Below, piece by piece: positions 51,001 to 58,919 of a stretch of DNA of 64,000 nucleotides (positions within the stretch are counted from its first letter, which is position 1; each line of letters begins with the position of its first letter). Source of the stretch: Streptomyces alboflavus (GTDB taxonomy: Bacteria; Actinomycetota; Actinomycetes; Streptomycetales; Streptomycetaceae); assembly GCF_000716675.1 (NCBI RefSeq), contig NZ_JNXT01000005.1, forward strand, positions 124,001-188,000, written 5' to 3'. Under the pieces are notes generated by a model that saw nothing but the letters and a program-made list of their open reading frames with translations, was not told where the DNA came from and did no database searches. The position numbers were made by a program, and so were the translations under genes.

Positions 51001-51522
51001 GCTGCGGGCCCACCAGGTCCGCTCCCGGCCGCCGGTGACCTCCACCCGCACTTGCCGATAGCGCCCTCCGGTGAAGGTGACTTCGAGTTCCGCGCCTTCC
51101 CGGGGGGTGAGCAGGAACGAGATGCCCATGGCTGACGGTTTGAGTTCGTTCGCTCCAGCCAGGTCGAAGTCCTGGTCGTCAGATGTCTCGGAGTTTGTCT
51201 TCTCGGTGCCGCCCCACCCTGCGTTCTCGGGACCATCGGCGTTCTCTGCCGTCAGGCCCCCGATGATGTCCTGGTCGGCTAGGCCGGACTCGTCGTCAGA
51301 TGATTCCGGATAGAGCACGCCGACTCCGTACCGCACAAGCGGGTCTCGCTCCAGAATCTCTTCACCCGTGGCTTCGTCATGCCAAGGGCCGTATGAGGCG
51401 GCGGAGTCGGGGAAGCGGACGGGGCTGGTGACATCGAGTGGCTTACCTGTGGGAGCAGGGCCGAACAGCTCTTCACGCAAGGCTCCCTCGATGCGCTCCC
51501 GTCCTCCTGTGCTGGTAGTCAC
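48052..51522 (-). CDS. drmA: DrmA-like helicase of a DISARM-type system
   Basis: A 1156-residue SF2-type helicase. Walker A is [14 protein letters not shown] (about 496-502); the Walker B equivalent is [16 protein letters not shown] (DELH at 724), typical of DrmA. A zinc-binding pair lies between them (CPWC at 606, CPDRSC at 654). Later motifs are [45 protein letters not shown]. The 480-residue N-terminal part is not recognisable apart from beta-rich segments. In DISARM, DrmA binds and moves along DNA. Its start codon overlaps the stop of the upstream NERD-helicase gene (GTGA). Confidence 0.91.
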   Translation of the reverse strand: [1156 protein letters not shown]

Positions 51523-53231
51523 GAGGCATCTCCTAGAACGATCCTTTGGAAGTCATGGCGGGTTGACTCGTGAGTGAGAACCGAGAGGTCGTCTCGAGCG
51601 CGAGACGAGGCGATGTAAAAGAGGGCTTCGTCGTGCCGTGTGCCGATTGAGGCGAAGTCCGTGACGATGACAGCTGGAGCGTCAAGTCCCTTGAACGAGT
51701 GGATGGTGCCGTAGGGAATGCTTGATGTGCCGGCTTCTCGGAACGGGGCTAGCTTCCGTGACCACCTGGGCTGCTTGGTAAGAGCGGCGGCTGCACTCCG
51801 GTCACTGTGCGGTGATATCACCGCGATTTCGGTGGGGGCGTAGCCTTCCGACTTCAGCCGGATCAGATGCTGGGCCAGAAGCTCCAGTTGATCTGCCTCG
51901 GTGGACCAGTATTCATGCTGGATCCGGCGCTCTCCCCGTGGACGTAGGTATCCGTTATAGCCTGGCTCGAGATTGGAGCTAATCTCGACGTACTGGGCGA
52001 TGTCTGGAGTGTTGCGGCAGTTCTTCGACAGCTTGAAATACGCAGCGTGCGGTGCACGGCTTGTGAGCACGCCAAGACCGTGGTGCCCGGAGTTGTAAAT
52101 TGCCTGGTTAGTGAAGTCGCCGAAGAAAAGCCATGACCCGCTACCAAGGCCGCCACGCAGTGATGCATCGAGAACATCCAAGTAGGAGTCGAGCATCAGA
52201 TCCTGAGCCTCATCAATGACAAGCAGGTCGTAGGGCGCCATCGGTTCGTCGAGAATGTGAGTGAGGGCGCGTTCAGGAAGTATCTCGGTGAAGTACTCCT
52301 GGTCGTCGGATGCGCCTTTGTCCAGCGGGCCTTTAACAGTCTTCCGCATATAACTGTGCAGATGGCTTGCTGTCACATCTGGCATGTCCTGTGTTGCCTC
52401 TACGAGCCACTCTCCAAGTAGCTTGTTGAAGCAGCAGAGCAAGACTCGCTTTCCTTCGGCTGCATAGCGGCGTGCGGCTTCGACAGCAACGAAGGTCTTG
52501 CCTGTTCCGGCCGCTCCCTTGACGATGCACCGAGGGTTGTCCGAGATCGTGTCGATCAGGGCGTATTGCTCGGCGGTGAAGTGACTCACTTCTTCATGAC
52601 GCCTCTGGCGGCGGATCTTGGGAGGCTCGCAGAAGTCGAAGACAGGACGCAGAGTGCTGACAAGGCGCGCGATGGTATCCGGCGTCGGCTCTGCGCCGTT
52701 CGGGTCGAACCAGGCGTCCGTGCTCGGCGCGTCAGTATGGAGCTTCCGGTTGTTCTTAAGGGATGACAGGACCAGTTGTGAGATCGAGCGTCGATGAAAT
52801 GCCACGGTGTCGATGGCTTGCCAGGTCTGCCATTCTGGGGCATCCGGGACAGAAAATCTGGCATGTGTGAAGTAGACGGCGTAGGTGAACGGCACCCCCC
52901 TGATGCCGGTGACTTTCCTCTTGATTGAATGCATTGCCTCCTCGGCCTGGGTGAACGGGCTCTTTTTCTTCTTGCCGCCAAGGAGCCAGTCGTCGTGGGT
53001 CCGGGAAACATGTGTATGCGACTTCACTTCGATAACCAGCACTCCCTGGCCCGGTACGAAGACGACGAAGTCGGCCTCGCCCTTTAGCTGGGAGACGTGC
53101 TGCGCGATATGCAGTGAGTGAAAGGCGACCCAGTTGTTTGTCGCAGGGTCATCCCGAAGCCTTTCGAATACTTCCCGCTCTCCAGGGCTGGTGCCCTCAG
53201 GGTCAAAATGAGCCGGGATCATCTTGGTCAC
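51519..53231 (-). CDS. NERD-domain nuclease fused to UvrD/Rep-type helicase
   Basis: A 570-residue fusion. Residues about 15-130 are a NERD nuclease-like domain with the PD-(D/E)xK-type residues in LKGEADFVVFVPGQGVLVIEVKSH (Asp-54, Glu-68, Lys-70). Walker A is KGAAGTGKTFVAVEAA (239), Walker B is YDLLVIDEAQDL (340), and later helicase motifs include LSKNCRNTPDIA and GTIHSFKGLDAPAVIV. It therefore combines a possible DNA-cleaving domain with an SF1 motor. It is embedded in the drm operon with 4-base overlaps on both sides; it is not a standard DISARM component known to me. Confidence 0.88.
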   Translation of the reverse strand: MTKMIPAHFDPEGTSPGEREVFERLRDDPATNNWVAFHSLHIAQHVSQLKGEADFVVFVPGQGVLVIEVKSHTHVSRTHDDWLLGGKKKKSPFTQAEEAMHSIKRKVTGIRGVPFTYAVYFTHARFSVPDAPEWQTWQAIDTVAFHRRSISQLVLSSLKNNRKLHTDAPSTDAWFDPNGAEPTPDTIARLVSTLRPVFDFCEPPKIRRQRRHEEVSHFTAEQYALIDTISDNPRCIVKGAAGTGKTFVAVEAARRYAAEGKRVLLCCFNKLLGEWLVEATQDMPDVTASHLHSYMRKTVKGPLDKGASDDQEYFTEILPERALTHILDEPMAPYDLLVIDEAQDLMLDSYLDVLDASLRGGLGSGSWLFFGDFTNQAIYNSGHHGLGVLTSRAPHAAYFKLSKNCRNTPDIAQYVEISSNLEPGYNGYLRPRGERRIQHEYWSTEADQLELLAQHLIRLKSEGYAPTEIAVISPHSDRSAAAALTKQPRWSRKLAPFREAGTSSIPYGTIHSFKGLDAPAVIVTDFASIGTRHDEALFYIASSRARDDLSVLTHESTRHDFQRIVLGDAS

Positions 53232-54823
53232 AACGCCTCCTGGCGTCCGTAAAGAGAACAGAGCAGGTAAGCGGGCACCCGATGGGATCCAGGGAGGAAC
53301 TGATCTATCCGAGTAATGACAGTGCGCCCCATGTATCTGTACTGGGGTGTGACCTCAGTCCACCCTTCCTGTCCCAGTAGCTCAAGAGCGCGGGGCGTGA
53401 GTACTTCCTCGATGCTGCTGCTGGACCTGTGCCCGATCCGCCGGTGGGCTGAGTCGATCAGCCCTAGGTCCGTCCAGACCGATTCGGCCTCTTCTCCCCG
53501 GCCGAGGTAGCTCATCAAGACGGTGAAGTCGTGCTTGCTGCGCGTCCTGATGCACCAGCTACTGGTCCAGTAGGGGATGTTCGCTGTGGAAGCGCCCATA
53601 TTTCTGAGATCGTCCGAGACTCCCGTGATCCCGCGTGGGTGGCGGTCCACTCTGGCCCTCAACTGCTGTTTCCACAGTGCCTGTATGGATCTCAGCCGCT
53701 CCGTGTCGTTGCCAAGCAGGGCGTTGGCCCTGACTAGTAAGTCTGCATGCTCCGAGTGGGGGCGCAACGCTAGAAAGTCCCCGGGGCTGACGCTTGAGGC
53801 CAGCACATGGCTGATGCGCTGCCCGGGACGACCCTCGACGTCAACCGTCATCACATGGACGTCAGACTCGATGGGGAGCAGCACGTGCGACCCGCTGGCC
53901 AGGACGGCCGCACGGGCTTCGACTGCGCTGTCCGTGGCTCCTGCGGGAGCGTCTGTCTGGGCATGGGCCTGCGTTGCACGGATCTGGATGAAAAATTCCT
54001 CAGCCGGTGAACACTCATGAGAGTCCAACAGGGCTACGGACTGAACCTGTTGCTCGTGAGCGTCGCTGTGCGGCGCACGACTGCTGGAAACCACGTATGG
54101 ACGGGATGACTTGACCCGGTGCTGGACGCCGCTGGACGCCACTACATCACCGAAGACCGATGCGAACAACGGCTCCACGGTCGGCTGGTCCCTGAAGAAT
54201 TGGTAGCGAACGACGGAGAGGTGCTCGGCTCTGGGGGCGGTGAACAGAGAGGCTGGCATCCAGGACGGAGGCCCCACCATGACTGCCGAACCAAATTTGG
54301 TGGTGCCCTGGAAACTGGCGAAAGTACCGACCCGCATGCCCGGATACTGGCGGGAAATCGCCTCCTCGACGACTGCTACCAGGCTGCGATTAGAGATCGT
54401 CAGAATCCCGTCCGACGGATCGTCGAGCGATAGGAAGTCCGCTGCCGCCTCCGCCAGTGGGCTGACCTCTTCCGTAGCGAGAGCCCGGAGCGCTTCGACT
54501 GCCCGGTGCAGCAGGTTGGCCTGAGCCGGTGCGAGCTGCGGAGCGAACTTCAGGCTCCAGTGATGCAGCCACTCGCCGTGCTCTCCGAGTTGGAGGGGCA
54601 CAGCTGACAACGGCAGCGGGACAGTGCAGATCGCGCGCCGGCAGGTCCGCAGGATCCGGGCTGGTTCCCGCCACAGGTCATGGTCATTGAGATCCCCGAG
54701 GTCGCGCAGCAGTGCTGTGGCGCTCGCGAGGAAGAGCCGGACGGGTGGGAACTCAACCGGCTGGTCCCAAATCTCAACGCCGCGTGCACATGCGTACAAG
54801 GCATCGGCTTCCAGCAGTGTCAT
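53228..54823 (-). CDS. Unknown protein of the DISARM-like operon (second gene)
   Basis: A 531-residue protein that I do not recognise. It contains no clear ATPase or nuclease motif. The middle has beta-rich segments (SHVLLPIESDVHVMTVDVEGRPGQRISHVLASSVSPGDFLALRP) and the end an HTH-like stretch (IEEVLTPRALELLGQEGWTEVTPQYRYMGRTV). I chose the ATG at 54823, which overlaps the stop of the preceding gene as ATGA, over a TTG at 54847. It stands where DrmE stands in class 2 DISARM and may be the C-terminal part of a DrmE-like protein split into two genes (531 + 331 residues); this is a guess from position and size. Confidence 0.7.
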   Translation of the reverse strand: MTLLEADALYACARGVEIWDQPVEFPPVRLFLASATALLRDLGDLNDHDLWREPARILRTCRRAICTVPLPLSAVPLQLGEHGEWLHHWSLKFAPQLAPAQANLLHRAVEALRALATEEVSPLAEAAADFLSLDDPSDGILTISNRSLVAVVEEAISRQYPGMRVGTFASFQGTTKFGSAVMVGPPSWMPASLFTAPRAEHLSVVRYQFFRDQPTVEPLFASVFGDVVASSGVQHRVKSSRPYVVSSSRAPHSDAHEQQVQSVALLDSHECSPAEEFFIQIRATQAHAQTDAPAGATDSAVEARAAVLASGSHVLLPIESDVHVMTVDVEGRPGQRISHVLASSVSPGDFLALRPHSEHADLLVRANALLGNDTERLRSIQALWKQQLRARVDRHPRGITGVSDDLRNMGASTANIPYWTSSWCIRTRSKHDFTVLMSYLGRGEEAESVWTDLGLIDSAHRRIGHRSSSSIEEVLTPRALELLGQEGWTEVTPQYRYMGRTVITRIDQFLPGSHRVPAYLLCSLYGRQEAL

Positions 54824-55815
54824 GACGTGTTCCGCCTGCTCCTCCAAGCCAGAACCTCAATGCCGCCGGGTGGGGCAAGTCCATCTGGCAGTGAAAGGTC
54901 TGCGTCGCTGCGCGCCCTGGACTGGTACAGCGCATCAGCAGCGGCTCCGGCTGATGGTGAAGGCCTCTCAACGAGTGCGAGGGTTGTCGGGCTCATGCAG
55001 GAATAGAGCCAGCGACATGTGGCCGCGGCTCCGTCAAGCACGGTCACCTTGGCGCGCTTGCGTATGGCTTCCGAGCGGACCAGCTCCGGCTCTGCCTGCG
55101 AAGGCAGGACCAGCGTGCGGTATGGCTGGGCGACATCGGCCATATAGCGGGGCCTGAAGAGATCCCTGAGTGTTACGGGTGTGGCTGTCTCGGAAGCGGC
55201 CACGGATGTTGTTGCCGCCTCGGTTTCCAGTGCCGTCGTGCTCCCGACGAGAACGCTGTACAGAGCGCTGAACCCGTAGAAGTCGGCTGCAGGCCCAGGA
55301 AGCAAGGGTTCCACGCCCGCAGGAATGCCGAGACTGTGCGGTTGGCAAGGGGCGCCGCGCAGCACGTTCGGAGGATCGGGCCAGCCGATCACATCCAGTT
55401 GGTACTGCGCGGCAGGCAACCAGGAGCCACCAACCTGGTATCCGTTTCTGCCGGTGTGCTCGACGGCTGCGTGCAGCTCACCTGCATACGTTCTCCGGCC
55501 GTGAATCTCCACCAGTCGAACCGGCGTTGAGGGGGGAAGCCGTTTGGCGCTGTGGAACTGGCGCTCGCTCGTTGTCGTCGAGCCGAGCTGGGGGCGGAAC
55601 GCGGAGTACGTGATGCCGCATGCTGCAAGGACCGCCGCGTAACTGCGGGTGGGAAGGGAGACCGCGATGACAGTGCAGTCCTCCGAGGCGGCCAGCATGG
55701 CAGCCCACGACCCCAGGCGTGCGAACCAGGTGGCCCAGGGAGGCAGGGGCCTCCGTGTGGTCCGTTCGCACAGGAGGGCGTCGCAGAGGGGGGTGTCGTA
55801 GTGCGTTGTTCTCAC
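54820..55815 (-). CDS. Unknown protein, first gene of the DISARM-like operon
   Basis: A 331-residue protein without a motif I can name. It starts MRTTHYDTPLCDALLCERTTRRPLPPWATWFARLGSWAAMLA, and includes LRDLFRPRYMADVAQPYRTLVLPSQAEPELVRSEAIRKRAKVTVLDGAAATCRWLYSCMSPTTLALVER, a stretch resembling an alpha/beta fold core. No signal peptide or membrane segment is clear. It is the first gene of the run and overlaps the next gene by ATGA. Together the two products may do the job of one DrmE protein. Function unknown. Confidence 0.7.
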   Translation of the reverse strand: MRTTHYDTPLCDALLCERTTRRPLPPWATWFARLGSWAAMLAASEDCTVIAVSLPTRSYAAVLAACGITYSAFRPQLGSTTTSERQFHSAKRLPPSTPVRLVEIHGRRTYAGELHAAVEHTGRNGYQVGGSWLPAAQYQLDVIGWPDPPNVLRGAPCQPHSLGIPAGVEPLLPGPAADFYGFSALYSVLVGSTTALETEAATTSVAASETATPVTLRDLFRPRYMADVAQPYRTLVLPSQAEPELVRSEAIRKRAKVTVLDGAAATCRWLYSCMSPTTLALVERPSPSAGAAADALYQSRARSDADLSLPDGLAPPGGIEVLAWRSRRNTS

Positions 55816-56543
55816 CCCGCGTTCAGTTGCTCCTGGTGGCCTATCCCGTAGGCACTTTACGGTGGCCTGACATCAGCGACCCTCATGTTCGAAACTCTTG
55901 GTGGCTCGTTCAAGTCACTTAGTTCCTGAGTGCAACGATGGCAATCGGCAGCCTAGGGCCCCTGGTCGGCAGCGACCGAGTTGATGGCTGGAAAGCGACT
56001 GCGGTCATCGCCTCTGCGTGCTTCAAGTGGCAGAAGGGGGCCGGGCGATCGGGGGCAACCCGGAGGCGCCATCGACGCATTCACCCGGTGATGCGTGTTC
56101 CTGCAGGTGGGGTGCAGTGCGGGCGACGGTTGCTCATCGGTGCCACGGTGGCGTTGATGGTGGCGGCGTTGGATCACCCGCGGAACGGATTGAGGCGGGC
56201 GCGCTGGCACGAGGCAAGGGGAATCAGGTCAACTGCATGGTAGGAGCAGTGAGTTGAGGGGTGTCGGGTGGGTGTCGCTGTCGGCGTTTGCTAGGTCATG
56301 TGCACGACACTGCCGCCCGGGGGTATGTGTGTCTGGGCTCGCCTCTCGCGGTGACTTCCTCCAGCTGAAGGGGCAGCCGGCTCCTGGACGACGACTGGCC
56401 CGACTGGTCACCGGACCTGGCCTTGCCGGCCCGGGCCCTTTCCGCATCCGGGCCGACCTGTAAGCCCTGTTCGTAGCCCGATTGCGCGGACGACCGTATG
56501 GACAGCCCGGCGCCCGCCTGCGAGGCACTGGGCGACCTGACCG
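55816..56543. other. 728-base region without a supported gene, upstream of the defence operon
   Basis: It must contain the promoter of the minus-strand defence operon near 55816-55900, where the sequence is relatively A/T-rich (CATGTTCGAAACTCTTGG, CAAGTCACTTAGTTC). Beyond 55930 several short open frames overlap on both strands but none has a matching ribosome binding site and steady codon bias. It could include decayed sequence at the island edge. I found no transposase motif and no clear direct repeat matching the left side of the island. Confidence 0.5.
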
Positions 56544-57641
56544 TCAGGCGGTGCCACCGCCGTGGCACTCCGCGTACGCCCTCCCCGTACCGCACCAGCA
56601 AGCAGCCCCCGCCTCCGGCGGCCACCCCTCTGCCCGCCCCCGCGCAGCCAGCGTCGTCGCGTACTGCGGCAGCAGCAGGGGGTCGTCCGGAGAGGCGCCC
56701 TCTGAGGCGGCGAAGGCCTCGTAGGAAGGGACCGTCCCCGTCACGATGCCCAAGTTCGGGGTGCCCGAGGTGGAGAGTTCGCGCAGCGAGGACTCTATGG
56801 TCGCCAGGTGGGCCTCGTGGGACGGGTACTCCGAGGTCAAGTCGGGGTACGCGGCGAGGAGTTCGGTGAGTTCCGTGGAGGGCCAGTGGAGGACGGCGAC
56901 CGGGAACGGGCGGGAGAGGGCCTCGCGGTAGGAGCCCAACTCCGACTGGAGGCGGGCGATTTCGGCGCGGAGGTCTTCGGGGTTCTCCGAGCCGAGGGCC
57001 CAGACCCGCTTGGGGTCGTGGAGTTCGTCCAGCGGGACCGGCGCCCGGCCCGACGCCGCCGCGCGCGTGCGGTGGACCCGGTCCGCCAGGCCGTCCCACG
57101 CGTCGTGCTCCGCGCCGAGCAGGCGGCGTACCCGGTGGCGGCCGAAGAGGAGGGGGTGGGTCGGGTACGGGGGATCGGCGGGGGCCTCCGCCTCCGGCGT
57201 CGCGCCCAGCGTCTGCGTCGCCTCCGGCATCGCGCCCAGCAGCCGCGTCAGCGCCTGCGTGAACGTCTCGTGCGCCTGGTCCAGCTCGTCGTGCGCCTCC
57301 AGCGCCTCCGCCACGATCACCCACGGCGCCGCGTCCGCCGGCGCCGTGCCGCGCACGCCGTCGATGATCGCCCGCGCCTCCGCCTCGTGGCCGTACTCCC
57401 AGAGGTTCGCCGCCTTCAGCGCGCGGACCAGGGTCGGGTTCTCCGGCGGGTGCGACGCCGACGGCGAGAGCAGGCTGTCGTAGAGCGTCGTCGCGCGGTC
57501 GCGGGCGTCGGCCAGCTCCAGGTGGGCCGCGGCCTGGAGGAGGAGGTGTTCGGCGTCCTCCGGGTAGAGGCCCGCGGTGCGCTCCAGGCGCTCCGCTTCG
57601 GCGATGTGGTCGACGTGGTCGGCAGGCGTGTCGGGGCGCAT
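56544..57641 (-). CDS. SEC-C domain protein with TPR-like helices
   Basis: A 365-residue protein. Residues about 10-130 are helical repeats of the TPR kind (EAERLERTAGLYPEDAEHLLLQAAAHLELADARDRATTLYDSLL; ALKAANLWEYGHEAEARAIIDGVRG). The C-terminus is a SEC-C zinc motif, CWCGTGRAYAECHG, as at the end of SecA and of many unrelated proteins. The middle has coiled-coil-like LRAEIARLQSELGSYREAL. Widely conserved in Streptomyces; no known role. ATG at 57641 chosen over GTG at 57650. First gene to the right of the defence island. Confidence 0.82.
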   Translation of the reverse strand: MRPDTPADHVDHIAEAERLERTAGLYPEDAEHLLLQAAAHLELADARDRATTLYDSLLSPSASHPPENPTLVRALKAANLWEYGHEAEARAIIDGVRGTAPADAAPWVIVAEALEAHDELDQAHETFTQALTRLLGAMPEATQTLGATPEAEAPADPPYPTHPLLFGRHRVRRLLGAEHDAWDGLADRVHRTRAAASGRAPVPLDELHDPKRVWALGSENPEDLRAEIARLQSELGSYREALSRPFPVAVLHWPSTELTELLAAYPDLTSEYPSHEAHLATIESSLRELSTSGTPNLGIVTGTVPSYEAFAASEGASPDDPLLLPQYATTLAARGRAEGWPPEAGAACWCGTGRAYAECHGGGTA

Positions 57642-57799
57642 GGGTGACACCGTACTGCCGTTCCCGGGGTGGGGTGTATGGGGTGCGGCCCGGTCGCGTC
57701 ATCGCGCCTCCGGCCGGGCGCGGCTCCGGTTCGGCGTGTGTCTGGCCAGTTGCGGGCGCTGCCCTTATCTTGCGGGCCTGCGCTGGAGGTGGTCGTCAG

Positions 57800-58654
57800 G
57801 TGTCTCGGGTACGGGGACGTGTTCCCGTCGTCGTCCAGGGGGCCCCGGCCGTCCGGCGGCCGCCGCTCCTCCGCCTCCTCTGGCACGCCGCCGAAGCCAC
57901 CCTCACCCTCGGCCTCGTCCTGCTCCTGCTCGTCGTCCACCAGCTCTGGTGGACCAACCGCCAGGCCCGCGCCGCAGCCGAGAGCAAAGCCGATTCCCTG
58001 GAGCGGGAGTGGGGAGAGGGAGCGGGGAAGGGGGAGGGAGAGGGAGAGGGGGAAGGGGAGGCAGGTGGTCGGGGGGTGTCCCGCGAGCGTGGGGATGGTG
58101 CCGTCGGCGATCGCGGCGAGCGGGGTTCACCCGGCGGTGACACCGGCGCACCCCCGGCCAGCAACGGCCCCACCCGAGGCGCCCCCGCCAGACCCCCCAC
58201 CGCCGACCGCGCCTACGCCGTCCTCCGCATCCCCCGCCTCGGCCTCCGCGTCCCCGTCGCCGCGGGCGTCAGCAAGGGCGGTGTGCTCAACAAGGGGTAC
58301 GTCGGCCACTACCCCCGCACCGCCGCGCCCGGCCGCCCCGGGAACTTCGCGCTCGCCGGGCACCGCAACACCCACGGCGAGCCCTTCCGGCACCTCGACC
58401 GGCTGCGCCCCGGTGACCGGATGACCGTCGGGACGCGGGACGCCGTCTACACGTACACCGTCGACAAGACCCTGGACCGGACGAGCCCGCGCGACGGCGG
58501 GGTCATCGCGCCCGTGCCGCGCAGCGCGGTCCGGCCGGGGCACGGGTACGACCGCGCCGGGTACTACGTCACGCTCACCACCTGCACCCCCGCGTACACC
58601 TCCACGTACCGCCTGGTGGTGTGGGGGAAGCTGACGTCCATGCGGCCCCGCTGA
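57800..58654 (+). CDS. Class E sortase
   Basis: A 284-residue membrane-anchored transpeptidase that links cell-wall proteins to peptidoglycan. One membrane helix (ATLTLGLVLLLLVVHQLWW, about residue 30-50) precedes a low-complexity GEGEGEGEGEAGG linker and the sortase fold from about residue 140: VLRIPRLGLRVPVAAGVSKGGVLNKGYVGHYP, the catalytic His in ALAGHRNTHGEPFRHLDRL, and the catalytic Cys in VTLTTCTPAYTSTYRLVVWG with the Arg eight residues later. The TLTTCTP block is the class E form, which prefers LAxTG signals. GTG start with GGAGG upstream. The Gly/Glu linker comes from a GGGAGA-type DNA repeat (58014-58066). Confidence 0.92.
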   Translation: MSRVRGRVPVVVQGAPAVRRPPLLRLLWHAAEATLTLGLVLLLLVVHQLWWTNRQARAAAESKADSLEREWGEGAGKGEGEGEGEGEAGGRGVSRERGDGAVGDRGERGSPGGDTGAPPASNGPTRGAPARPPTADRAYAVLRIPRLGLRVPVAAGVSKGGVLNKGYVGHYPRTAAPGRPGNFALAGHRNTHGEPFRHLDRLRPGDRMTVGTRDAVYTYTVDKTLDRTSPRDGGVIAPVPRSAVRPGHGYDRAGYYVTLTTCTPAYTSTYRLVVWGKLTSMRPR

Positions 58655-58712
58655 GCCCCCCGTCCGGCACCGCCCCCGCCCCGGCCGACCGGCCCGGTTA
58701 AGCTCCTGCCCC

Positions 58713-58919
58713 GTGATCAAGCGCCGCCCCCACCTCCTGTGGCTCCTCGTGCCCTTCGTGCTGTACGTGGGGGCGTTGCCCTTCGTGAATCGCGTACGGC
58801 CCCTCGTGCTCGGGCTGCCGTTCCTGTTCGCGTGGCTGCTCGTGGCCACGCTCGTCACGCCGGTCGCCGTCTGGCTCACGTACCGCGGTGACAAGAGGAC
58901 GCGGCGGCGGGTCTCGTGA
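58713..58919 (+). CDS. DUF3311 small membrane protein
   Basis: A 68-residue protein with two membrane helices (LLWLLVPFVLYVGALPFVN and LPFLFAWLLVATLVTPVAVWL), matching DUF3311. In actinobacteria and others it is always encoded directly before a sodium:solute symporter, as here with a 4-base GTGA overlap, so it is likely a small accessory subunit of that transporter. GTG start. Confidence 0.92.
   Translation: MIKRRPHLLWLLVPFVLYVGALPFVNRVRPLVLGLPFLFAWLLVATLVTPVAVWLTYRGDKRTRRRVS

Noticed and set aside
54820-54847. Frameshift between the two unknown defence genes
   Set aside because: A clean ATGA stop/start overlap exists, like the other junctions of the operon, so separate translation-coupled genes are more likely; an ancient split is kept only as a hypothesis.
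55938-56257. Short open frames of 79-101 codons upstream of the defence operon
   Set aside because: They overlap on both strands and no frame has consistent codon use or a recognisable product.
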